64,000 bases of DNA from Demequina lignilytica (GTDB lineage Bacteria; Actinomycetota; Actinomycetes; Actinomycetales; Demequinaceae), in NCBI RefSeq assembly GCF_030418305.1, contig NZ_JAUHPX010000001.1, forward strand, positions 620,001 to 684,000, read 5' to 3'. Position 1 is the first letter of the stretch, and each line of letters starts with the position of its first letter. Below are positions 31,289-38,580 of the stretch, one piece after another. The notes under the pieces are model-generated. The model was not told the origin of the DNA, ran no database searches, and saw only the letters and a list, made by a program, of their open reading frames with translations. The translations under genes and the position numbers were made by a program.

Positions 31289-32903
31289 CCTCACCCCGAA
31301 GGACGGACCCGTGGCCGACGCCCTGACCGAGGCGATCGTCTCCCTCAACGCCCAGCTGGACCTCGCGCACACGCTCGACATGTTCCTCACGGCCTCGACC
31401 GAGCACACGGGCGCGAAGTTCGCCGCGATCAACGTGCTGGACGACGACGGCAAGAGCGTCGAGTTCCACTTCCGCGGCATGCCCGAGGGCGTGTGGGCCA
31501 GCATCGGTCGTGCCCCGAACGCGGTGGGCGTGCTCGGGCAGATCCCCGCGGAGGGATCGCTCGTGCTCGAGGACCTGACGATGCACCCCGCCTTCCGCGG
31601 CATGCCCAAGGATCACCCGCCCATGGGCTCCTTCCTCGGCACGGCGCTCAAGGTGCGCGGGTCGGTGTTCGGCTACCTCTACCTCGCGAGCAAGGAGGGC
31701 GGCTTCACCGAGCGCGACGAGCACGTGGTCGAGGCGCTCGCCGCCGCCGCGTCCGTCGCGATCGACAACGCCCAGCTGTACGAGCAGGCGCTCCATCGCG
31801 AGAACTGGCTCAAGGCCTCCCAGAACATCACGACCGCGCTGCTGGCCGACCCCGGCGACGAGGAGGTCTTCGAGACCATCGTCGAGGCCGCGAAGGACCT
31901 GTCGAACGCGCAGCACGCGGCGCTGGTGCTGCCGGGGGTCGACGGCTCATGGACCATGGAGATCACGTCGGGACCGCGCTTCGCGGAGCTGCTGGGGCTC
32001 CAGCTCCCGCCCAAGGGCATGGCGGTCAACGCGATCGAGACGGGCAAGGGCGTCATCTCGGCGGAGCCGCCGGGAGCGATCGTGCTCGACGTGGTCCAGT
32101 CCTTCGGCCCGACCATGTACGCGCCGCTGCGCGCGGAGCGGCGGACTGTCGGCCTGCTGATGCTGTGGCGCGACCGCGGCGCCGCGGTCTTCTCCCCCGA
32201 CGACCTGGCGATCGCGCAGCGCTTCGCCAACCAGGCCGCCATGGCGCTGTCCGTCGCCGAGCTGTCCCACGTCAAGAACATGACCTCGATGCTCGAGGAG
32301 CGGCAGCGGCTCGCGGACGACCTGCACGACTTCGTGTCACAGGAGCTGTTCGCGACCGCGATGCAGATCGAGTCGATCGCCGACGAGTGCCCCGACGCCC
32401 TGCGCGACCGGCTGCTGCGCACGCTCGACCACGTCAAGCGGGCCCAGCGCGAGGTGCGCGGCGTGATGGGATCGCTCGCGGGCCAGCGCACCTCCGAGCC
32501 GATCTCGGAGCGCATCCGCCGCGAGATCGTGCTCGCGCAGGACTCCCTGGGCTTCGCGCCCCGCGTGCAGGTCGACTGGGCGGAGGTCTCGCACGCCATC
32601 GCGGGCGACCCGACCCTCTCCGACGACGTGGTCGCGGTGGTGCGCGAGATGCTCTCGAACGTGGCGCGGCACGCGCGCGCGACGGCGGTGACCATGTCGC
32701 TGTCCGGCGCGGACGGGAGGCTCGCGGTCCAGGTCACGGACGACGGCATCGGCCCGGGCGGCGCCACGAACCGTCACTCCGGGACCTCGAACCTGGCGAA
32801 TCGTGCGCTGCGGCGCAACGGCACGTTCACCCTGGCGCCGTCGCGTCCCGGCGCCGAGCGTCCCGGAACCGTCGCCGAGTGGAACGTGGAGGCGCAGGGC
32901 TAG
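31281..32903 (+). CDS. GAF-GAF sensor histidine kinase, DosS/DosT-like
   Basis: Cytoplasmic kinase of 540 residues with two GAF domains (about 25-165 and 190-335), a HisKA_3 helix pair with the phospho-acceptor in RLADDLHDFVSQELF (His349), and an HATPase domain (about 440-530; VVREMLSNVARHA, TDDGIGPGG). The layout and many GAF-A words (FLGTALKVRGSVFGYLYLASKEGG, AAAASVAIDNAQLYEQ) match mycobacterial DosS/DosT, which bind haem in GAF-A through His149/147. His112 in KDHPPMGSFLG lies where that ligand is expected. It overlaps the end of cydC, so sensor and oxidase are made together. The partner is probably the convergent regulator. Haem binding is inferred. Confidence 0.87.
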   Translation: MTDLTPKDGPVADALTEAIVSLNAQLDLAHTLDMFLTASTEHTGAKFAAINVLDDDGKSVEFHFRGMPEGVWASIGRAPNAVGVLGQIPAEGSLVLEDLTMHPAFRGMPKDHPPMGSFLGTALKVRGSVFGYLYLASKEGGFTERDEHVVEALAAAASVAIDNAQLYEQALHRENWLKASQNITTALLADPGDEEVFETIVEAAKDLSNAQHAALVLPGVDGSWTMEITSGPRFAELLGLQLPPKGMAVNAIETGKGVISAEPPGAIVLDVVQSFGPTMYAPLRAERRTVGLLMLWRDRGAAVFSPDDLAIAQRFANQAAMALSVAELSHVKNMTSMLEERQRLADDLHDFVSQELFATAMQIESIADECPDALRDRLLRTLDHVKRAQREVRGVMGSLAGQRTSEPISERIRREIVLAQDSLGFAPRVQVDWAEVSHAIAGDPTLSDDVVAVVREMLSNVARHARATAVTMSLSGADGRLAVQVTDDGIGPGGATNRHSGTSNLANRALRRNGTFTLAPSRPGAERPGTVAEWNVEAQG

Positions 32904-32921
32904 GACCCGGCGCCGTTCGCG

Positions 32922-33539
32922 TCAGCCGCGGAAGGAGTGCGCGCGCTTGGCGGTCGCCCACGCGACCACCTGGGTGCGGCGCTGCAGGCCCATCTTCGCG
33001 AGCACGCTGGTGACGTGGTTCTTGACGGTCTTCTCCGCGATCCCGAGCTTCTCCGCGATCTCGCGGTTGGCCAGCCCGGCGCCCACCAGGTCGAGCACCC
33101 GGCGCTCCATCGGTGTGAGGCGGGCGACCACGTCGTCCTCGTGAACGGAGATGTGCTGCCCGTGCTCGCGGCCGGAGGCGGCGTCGCGGACCGCCTGCAG
33201 GATCTCGTTGGGGCCGGCGGTCTTGGCGAGGAAGACGTCGGCGCCGGCGCTGCGGGCCGCCGCGCGGGCCTCGTCGTCGTCGTAGCTGGTCAGCACGACG
33301 ATGCGCGTGTCGGGCAGCTTGCCGCGCACGTGGCCGATGACGTCGAGGCCGGTGCCATCGGGCAGGCGCAGGTCGGACAGGATCACCTGCGGGCGCACGG
33401 CCTCCGCGCGGCGCACGGCCTGCGCGACGGTGGACGCCTCGGCGACCACGGCGATGCCATCGGCACGCTCGAGGATGTCGCAGATGCCACGGCGGACGAC
33501 CTCATGGTCGTCGAGGACCAGCACGGTGATGTCAGACAT
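32922..33539 (-). CDS. NarL/DosR-type response regulator
   Basis: Regulator of 205 residues. The receiver domain (1-120) has Asp10/Asp11, the phospho-acceptor Asp56 in VILSDLRLPDG, Thr/Ser in VLTSYDD and Lys109 in LAKTAG. A LuxR-type helix-turn-helix follows (about 140-200; LTPMERRVLDLVGAGLANREIAEKL, KTVKNHVTSVLAKMGLQRRTQV). It lies tail-to-tail with the DosS-like kinase, 18 bp between stops, and probably receives its phosphate. The ATG is 7 nt after the -10 box TACCAT (33547-33552). A likely target is the GGGAC-N4-GTCCC box before cydA. Confidence 0.88.
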   Translation of the reverse strand: MSDITVLVLDDHEVVRRGICDILERADGIAVVAEASTVAQAVRRAEAVRPQVILSDLRLPDGTGLDVIGHVRGKLPDTRIVVLTSYDDDEARAAARSAGADVFLAKTAGPNEILQAVRDAASGREHGQHISVHEDDVVARLTPMERRVLDLVGAGLANREIAEKLGIAEKTVKNHVTSVLAKMGLQRRTQVVAWATAKRAHSFRG

Positions 33540-33560
33540 AACCCCGATGGTAGCGCGGTC

Positions 33561-34490
33561 CTAGGACCCGGGACCCTTGCGACGCGCGCTCCAGCGGCGC
33601 TGGCAGCGCGCGCACCAGTGCGTGGAGCGGCCGCCGATGGTCTCGCGGCGCAGCGGCGTCCCGCATCGCGAGCACGGCTCGCCCGCCCTCCCGTAGGCCT
33701 CGAGCGAGCGCGAGAAGTACCCGGACTCGCCGTTCACGTTGACGTAGAGCGCGTCGAAGCTGGTGCCGCCCTGCGACAGCGCCCGCTCCATGACGGCGCG
33801 CGCGGCGGCGACCAGCGCGCGCGCCTGGGCGGGTGTCACCGCCTCCGCGGGCCGCTCCGGATGGACTCGGGCGAGCCACAGCGCCTCGTCCGCGTAGATG
33901 TTGCCGATCCCGCTCACGACCGTCTGGTCGAGCAGCACCTGCTTGATGCCGCGCCGCCCGCGGCGCAGCGCCCGGGCGACCGCCGCATCGTCCGACGCCG
34001 GGTCGAGGACGTCCCGGCCGATGTGCGCGACGGAGGCGGGCAGCAGCGGCAGCGGAGTCCCCTGGCCGGCGGGCCTCCCGTCGCGGGTGGGCACCAGCGG
34101 CTCCACGTGCAGGTATCCGAACGTGCGCTGGTCGAGGAAGTCGAGGGTGAGCGCGGGGTCGCCGAGGGTCAGCCGCGCGCGGCAGTGGCGATGCGGCGCG
34201 GGCGCGTCGGCGTGGACGCGGAACTGCCCGGACATCCCGAGGTGGGCGGACAGCGCGAGGAGCGGGGAGCCGTCGCCCGCGTCCGGGGCGAGCTCGGCCC
34301 ACAGGAACTTGCCGCGGCGCGCGAGCCGCGACAGCCGCAGCCCGGTGATCTCGGCGGTCATCTCCGCCGCCCCGCCGGGGAGCAGCCGGACGCACGAGTC
34401 GCGGTAGATCTCGACACCGTCGATGCGGGCGCCCGCGACCAGGCCCTCGAGGCCGCGGCGGACGGTCTCGACCTCAGGCAGCTCGGGCAT
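33561..34490 (-). CDS. mutM: Formamidopyrimidine-DNA glycosylase (Fpg)
   Basis: Bifunctional glycosylase/AP lyase of 309 residues that removes 8-oxoguanine. The catalytic N-terminus is MPELPEVETV (Pro2, Glu3), with the conserved Lys in RRGKFLW, the helix-two-turn-helix QTVVSGIGNIYADEALW and a C-terminal zinc finger (CSRCGTPLRRETIGGR ... CARCQR). All catalytic residues are present. The stop lies 22 bp from the regulator gene on the same strand. Confidence 0.96.
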   Translation of the reverse strand: MPELPEVETVRRGLEGLVAGARIDGVEIYRDSCVRLLPGGAAEMTAEITGLRLSRLARRGKFLWAELAPDAGDGSPLLALSAHLGMSGQFRVHADAPAPHRHCRARLTLGDPALTLDFLDQRTFGYLHVEPLVPTRDGRPAGQGTPLPLLPASVAHIGRDVLDPASDDAAVARALRRGRRGIKQVLLDQTVVSGIGNIYADEALWLARVHPERPAEAVTPAQARALVAAARAVMERALSQGGTSFDALYVNVNGESGYFSRSLEAYGRAGEPCSRCGTPLRRETIGGRSTHWCARCQRRWSARRKGPGS

Positions 34491-34550
34491 GGCTCGGATC
34501 GGTCATGCGCGGTGTCGGCGCGGAGGGGACGATGCGCGGCACGGCGCGGC

Positions 34551-35249
34551 TCAGGGGCTCGCGGTGACCGCGGCGTAGGCCTGGGACGCGGCCTCCTGCT
34601 CGGCGTGCTTCTTGGCGGTGCCGGTGCCGGATCCGCACGGCTCGCCGCCGACCAGGACGGTGGCGGTGAAGCGGCGCGCATGGTCGGGGCCCTCGCCGAC
34701 GACGTCGTAGACGGGGCTGCCGAGGCCGCGCTCGGCGCAGGCCTCCTGCAATGAGGTCTTCCAGTCGAGCGCGACACCCGACTGCGCCGCGGCCTCGAGG
34801 CTGGGGCCGACCAGCCGCAGCACCACCTCGCGCGAGACCTCGATCCCGTGCGTGAGGTAGATCGCGCCCAGGACCGCCTCGAACGCGTCGCAGAGGATCG
34901 AGTCCTTGTCGTGGCCACCGGTCGTGCGCTCGCCCTTGCCCAGCAGGATGCAGGGGCCGAGCTCGATCTGGCGGGCGACCTCGGCCAGGGCGCGCTGGGA
35001 CACGCAGGCGGCGCGCATCTTGGCGAGCTCGCCCTCGGGCAGGTCGGGGTGCGCGTGGTACAGCCGGTCGGTGACCACCACGCCCAGCACGGAGTCGCCC
35101 AGGAACTCGAGCCGCTCGTTGGTCGGAAGGCCGCCGGCCTCGTAGGCGAACGACCGGTGCGTGAGCGCAAGAATCAGCAGGTCGGGGTCCACCTGGACTC
35201 CCAACCTGCTGATCAGGGCATCAGCGTGCTGCTGCCCCGCGAACGTCAT
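34551..35249 (-). CDS. rnc: Ribonuclease III
   Basis: Double-strand-specific RNase of 232 residues for rRNA processing. The signature [15 protein letters not shown] is intact, as are the catalytic acidic residues in [20 protein letters not shown] dsRNA-binding domain spans about 155-232 and ends in [20 protein letters not shown]. Its place after rpmF and before mutM is the normal actinobacterial order. Confidence 0.96.
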   Translation of the reverse strand: MTFAGQQHADALISRLGVQVDPDLLILALTHRSFAYEAGGLPTNERLEFLGDSVLGVVVTDRLYHAHPDLPEGELAKMRAACVSQRALAEVARQIELGPCILLGKGERTTGGHDKDSILCDAFEAVLGAIYLTHGIEVSREVVLRLVGPSLEAAAQSGVALDWKTSLQEACAERGLGSPVYDVVGEGPDHARRFTATVLVGGEPCGSGTGTAKKHAEQEAASQAYAAVTASP

Positions 35250-35280
35250 GCGCCCACCTCACGCCTCACGGCGGAGGCGC

Positions 35281-35475
35281 TCAGGCCTCGTGCTCGGTGC
35301 GCAGCGCCTCGGCGTACTGGCGACCGTTGTAGGCGCCGCACGACGGGCACGCGGTGTGCTGCAGCTTCTCAGCCTTGCACTGCGGGCACGTCGAAAGGTT
35401 GGCAGCGGTCGTCTTCCACTGCGAGCGACGTGCACGCGTGTTGCTGCGCGACATCTTGCGCTTGGGAACAGCCAC
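35281..35475 (-). CDS. rpmF: Ribosomal protein bL32 (zinc form)
   Basis: Protein of 64 residues starting at GTG with [16 protein letters not shown]. It keeps the zinc ribbon [17 protein letters not shown], so it is the Cys-containing, zinc-dependent paralogue. The start at 35475 is 2 bp after the stop of the DUF177 gene, so the two are co-translated, the usual DUF177-rpmF pairing. GAAAGAGAG provides the ribosome site. Confidence 0.96.
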   Translation of the reverse strand: MAVPKRKMSRSNTRARRSQWKTTAANLSTCPQCKAEKLQHTACPSCGAYNGRQYAEALRTEHEA

Positions 35476-35477
35476 GG

Positions 35478-36035
35478 CTAACTCTCTTTCTCGTCGATCA
35501 AGCTCTGGAGTGCGGACCATCGGGGATCCAGCACCTCGTGCGTGTGGTCCGGGTCGTCCGCGAGCCGTGCGCCGCATTGGTCGCACAGTCCCGGGCAGTC
35601 CGGTCCGCACAGGGGCGTGAACGGGAGGTTCGTCACCACCGCGTCCCGCACCAGTTCCTCGAGATCGAGGCTCTCGCCATCGAACTCGAAGACGTCCTCC
35701 GAGGTCTCGTCCTCGTCGTCACGCCGCACGTCGGGGTACTCGAACAGTCCCTGCAGAGGAGCGGCAACATCCTGCCGCACCTCGTCGAGGCATCGTCCGC
35801 ACTCCCCCGTCGCCGTCGCGTTGACGGTTCCGGAGACCCAGATGCCCTCCTGCACGGACTCGAAGCTCAGGTCGAGCGTCACGTCCGTGCCGACGGGCAC
35901 ACCGATCACGTCGGTGCCGAGGACCGCAGGGGCCGGGAACGTCTCGGAGACGAGCCGCTGCGCACCAGGACGCCGCACGATGTCACGCGCAGAGAACTGG
36001 AACGGCGATGCGGCGGGGCGTGAAGTGTGCACCAC
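35478..36035 (-). CDS. DUF177 (YceD) family protein
   Basis: Protein of about 185 residues of the DUF177 family, which in plants and bacteria is linked to 23S rRNA accumulation. Conserved are the CGRCLDEV motif and the acidic stretch [34 protein letters not shown], followed by [13 protein letters not shown], which may bind zinc. GGAGG is upstream; either of two adjacent GTG codons (36035 or 36032) could start translation. It is the immediate upstream partner of rpmF. Confidence 0.87.
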   Translation of the reverse strand: MVHTSRPAASPFQFSARDIVRRPGAQRLVSETFPAPAVLGTDVIGVPVGTDVTLDLSFESVQEGIWVSGTVNATATGECGRCLDEVRQDVAAPLQGLFEYPDVRRDDEDETSEDVFEFDGESLDLEELVRDAVVTNLPFTPLCGPDCPGLCDQCGARLADDPDHTHEVLDPRWSALQSLIDEKES

Positions 36036-36159
36036 ACGCGCCTCCAAGTTCGCTTCCGGTCCGCAAGGACCTCGGCCCGCACCCGAACGGCAGGGCCAGC
36101 GCACTATCGTACGGGATCCGGGCCGATTCGGCCAACCCGCGCGGCGACGGCGCCGGCGC

Positions 36160-36636
36160 TCAGGGACGCAGGGCCTCGTCGACCGCCTCGACCACGCCGT
36201 CCGGCACGTAGCGGCCGATCGGGCCGCCGTGCCGGGCGACGTCCCTCACCAGGGACGATGCGACGTGGCTGAGGGCGTTGTCTCCCGTGATGAAGACGGT
36301 CTCGATGCCGGTGAGCGAGCGGTTCATGAGCGCCATGGGGCGCTCGTAGTCGTAGTCCGTGCCGCCGCGCAGGCCCTTGACGATCACGGTCGCGCCCGCC
36401 TGCTTGCAGAAGTCGACCAGCAGGCCGTCGACCGGCACCACCTCGACCCCGTCGATCGGTCCGACCGCGCGGCGCGCGAGCGCGACGCGCGTCTCGAGGT
36501 CCAGCAGCGGGGTCTTGGTCGAGTTGTGGGCCACGGCGACGATGACGTGGGAGAAGACGGCGCGGGCGCGCGTCGCGATGTCGACGTGCCCCCACGTCAC
36601 CGGATCGAACGTGCCCGGGAAGACTGCGGTGGTCAT
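36160..36636 (-). CDS. coaD: Phosphopantetheine adenylyltransferase
   Basis: Enzyme of 158 residues for the penultimate step of coenzyme A synthesis. The nucleotidyltransferase motif is PGTFDPVTWGHVD (the usual PVTxGH form), with VKGLRGGTDYDYE and SHVASSLVRDVA near the C-terminus. The ATG overlaps the rsmD stop (ATGA). A TAGCGT box (36643-36648) 6 nt upstream could also give a leaderless transcript of its own. Confidence 0.96.
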   Translation of the reverse strand: MTTAVFPGTFDPVTWGHVDIATRARAVFSHVIVAVAHNSTKTPLLDLETRVALARRAVGPIDGVEVVPVDGLLVDFCKQAGATVIVKGLRGGTDYDYERPMALMNRSLTGIETVFITGDNALSHVASSLVRDVARHGGPIGRYVPDGVVEAVDEALRP

Positions 36637-37226
36637 GCCTCGACGCTACCTCCTCCGACGGACACGTCGGGACCGCCGGCACGCGGCACCGCGTAGCGCA
36701 CGGTGGTCTCCCCGTAGGCCTTTGCGGCGACCTCCTCGAGCGCCGACGGCCAGGGGGCGTCGCCCGCCCGCGTGGACCACTCCAGCACCACGATGCCGTC
36801 GGCGTCGACCGCCTCGGCGACCCCCTCGAGCACCGCGGCGAGCTCGTCCCGCGCGATGTCGTAGGGGGGATCGAGGAGCACCACGTCCCACGGGCCCGCG
36901 GCGCGTCCCAGGAACGGCCTGACCCGCTCCTTCACCACCCGCGCGTCCGGTCCCACCGCCAGGTCGCGGGCGTTGGCACGCAGCACGCTGACGGCGCGCG
37001 CGTCGGACTCGACCAGGGTCGCCTCGGACGCCCCCCGGCTCAGCGCCTCGAACGCGAGCGCCCCGGAGCCGGCGAAGAGGTCGAGCACGCGCGCCCCGCG
37101 CAGGTGGCCGCCGTGGTCGAGCCGGCTGAAGACGGCCTCGCGCACCCTGTCGGTGGTGGGCCTGGTGCCGCGCGGCGGCACGGCGAGCCTCCGGCCGCCC
37201 CAGCGGCCCGCGATGATCCTGGTCAC
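36633..37226 (-). CDS. rsmD: 16S rRNA (guanine966-N2)-methyltransferase
   Basis: Methyltransferase of 197 residues acting on 16S rRNA. The SAM-binding motif is VLDLFAGSGALAFEALSRGA and the catalytic motif is DPPYD. The N-terminal RIIAGRWGGRRLAVPP is characteristic of RsmD. The GTG at 37226 lies 7 nt after TACGCT (37234-37239) and has GAGGGC nearby. It is coupled to coaD by an ATGA overlap. Confidence 0.94.
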   Translation of the reverse strand: MTRIIAGRWGGRRLAVPPRGTRPTTDRVREAVFSRLDHGGHLRGARVLDLFAGSGALAFEALSRGASEATLVESDARAVSVLRANARDLAVGPDARVVKERVRPFLGRAAGPWDVVLLDPPYDIARDELAAVLEGVAEAVDADGIVVLEWSTRAGDAPWPSALEEVAAKAYGETTVRYAVPRAGGPDVSVGGGSVEA

Positions 37227-37230
37227 GCCC

Positions 37231-38484
37231 TCAAGCGTAGGCGGGCTCGGCCGCGATGCGCCGCAGCACCTCCAGGCACGCACGCGCATTGTGGTACGGG
37301 CACTTCCACGGCCCCATCTTGAGGTCGCCGTCGTCGTCCGCCAGGGGCCGGTTCTGCGCATCGAGGCGGGCGAACCACTCGCCGTTCTCGCGGTCCACCA
37401 CGTGAGTCTCGATGAAGTCCCAGGCACGGATCGCGGCCTTGCGGTCCTCCGGCCGCCCGCCGACCGCATAGGCGTTCAGCCAGCCGACCACGCCCTCCGC
37501 CTGCGGCCACCAGTGGCGGTCCGTGTCGGTCGGCCCGTCGACGGTGCCCGCGTACATGACTGCGCCGTCGCGGTCGACGCCGCGCTCGCGCACCGCCGCG
37601 GCAAGCCCGAGCGCGGCCTCGCGGGCCCCCCACTCGAGGTCCGGGTCCTCGATCCCGTGCTCGGTGAGCGCGGTCCACGCGTCCCACAGGAGCCACGACG
37701 CCTCGATGTCGTGCCCGTACGAGACGCCCGCGTCGCGACGCTCCCAGGACTCGTCGAAGTACAGGCCGCAGTGCGGGAAGGGCTCCTCGACCAGGATCGC
37801 CTCGAGCGTGGTCCGCAGCAGCGTCTCGAGCGACTCGCGCACCGCGGCGTCACCGCTGGCGCGGAGCAGCTCGGTGAGCGCCTCGAGCACGTGCAGGTTG
37901 GTGTTCATCGACTTGGGGACGTCGGGGTCACGCTCGGACAGCGCGGTCCGCTCGGTGGGCGTCCAGTCGCGCGCCAGCGCCTCGACGTAGCCGCCGTACT
38001 CGCGGTCGCGCGCGCTCGAGTCCAGCGCCGCCGCCAGCCACAGGGCACGGTCGAGCGCCGCCGCGTCCCCGGTGGTGCGCGCCCAGCGGGCGAGCCCGTA
38101 GACCGCGAAGGCCTGCGCGTACACCTGCTTGCGCGGGTCGACGACCGCGCCGTCCGCGCCCAGCGACCAGAAGACGCCTCCGTGGAGGCTGTCCCACATC
38201 GGGCCGGTCAGCGCGTCGTGCGCCTTCTGCCCGGTGGCCAGCAGGCGCTCGCGCTGCTCGGGCAGCGCCTCGGCCGCGGCGGCGAAGGTCCACAGGATGC
38301 GGGCGGCGAGCACGGCGTGACGCGGCAGCTCGTCGACGTACTCGAGGCGGCCGGTCACGCCCCCTCGCAGGGCGCCCTCGGCAGAGAAGGCGTGCGCCTC
38401 CCAGAACGGCAGGATGTCGGCGGCGAGCTCGCGCTGGGCCATCTGGCGCAGCGCGCGGAGCTGGAGGTCGTCACGGTCGAGCAT
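37231..38484 (-). CDS. AGE-family epimerase (cellobiose 2-epimerase-like)
   Basis: Protein of 417 residues with an (alpha/alpha)6 barrel of the N-acylglucosamine 2-epimerase superfamily. The catalytic-site segments resemble cellobiose 2-epimerases: RHAVLAARILWTFAAA, HGGVFWSLG, YAQAFAVYGLARW, GYGHDIE-like SYGHDIEASWLLW, HWWPQAEGVVGWLNAY and GPWKCPYHNARACLE. It probably isomerises a beta-1,4-linked disaccharide or mannobiose. The ATG at 38484 is only 8 bp from a LacI-type operator, so expression is probably sugar-induced. No transporter is next to it. Confidence 0.85.
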   Translation of the reverse strand: MLDRDDLQLRALRQMAQRELAADILPFWEAHAFSAEGALRGGVTGRLEYVDELPRHAVLAARILWTFAAAAEALPEQRERLLATGQKAHDALTGPMWDSLHGGVFWSLGADGAVVDPRKQVYAQAFAVYGLARWARTTGDAAALDRALWLAAALDSSARDREYGGYVEALARDWTPTERTALSERDPDVPKSMNTNLHVLEALTELLRASGDAAVRESLETLLRTTLEAILVEEPFPHCGLYFDESWERRDAGVSYGHDIEASWLLWDAWTALTEHGIEDPDLEWGAREAALGLAAAVRERGVDRDGAVMYAGTVDGPTDTDRHWWPQAEGVVGWLNAYAVGGRPEDRKAAIRAWDFIETHVVDRENGEWFARLDAQNRPLADDDGDLKMGPWKCPYHNARACLEVLRRIAAEPAYA

Positions 38485-38491
38485 GGCGTCC

Positions 38492-38534
38492 AATGTAACC
38501 GCTAACATTCCCGGCGGGGACATCGTTATGTCCC
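38492..38534 (-). promoter_or_regulatory. Two palindromes over the epimerase promoter
   Basis: AATGTAACCGCTAACATT (38492-38509) is an 18-bp palindrome with central CG and two mismatches, like LacI-family operators. Next to it GGGACAT-CGTT-ATGTCCC (38517-38534) is a perfect 7-bp-arm palindrome. On the minus strand the latter holds CATAAC, a possible -10, placing the first palindrome in the short leader just before the ATG. Both would allow repression of the epimerase gene. Confidence 0.65.
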
Positions 38535-38580
38535 GGCGCGCCCGTGGGATTGATCACATCGTGCAGGGCCTGCATCGGCG

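Noticed and set aside
33557..33568. GGTCCTAGGACC palindrome before the response regulator gene
   Set aside because: It covers the mutM stop codon and has no spacer between half-sites, unlike the box at cydA. Probably chance.
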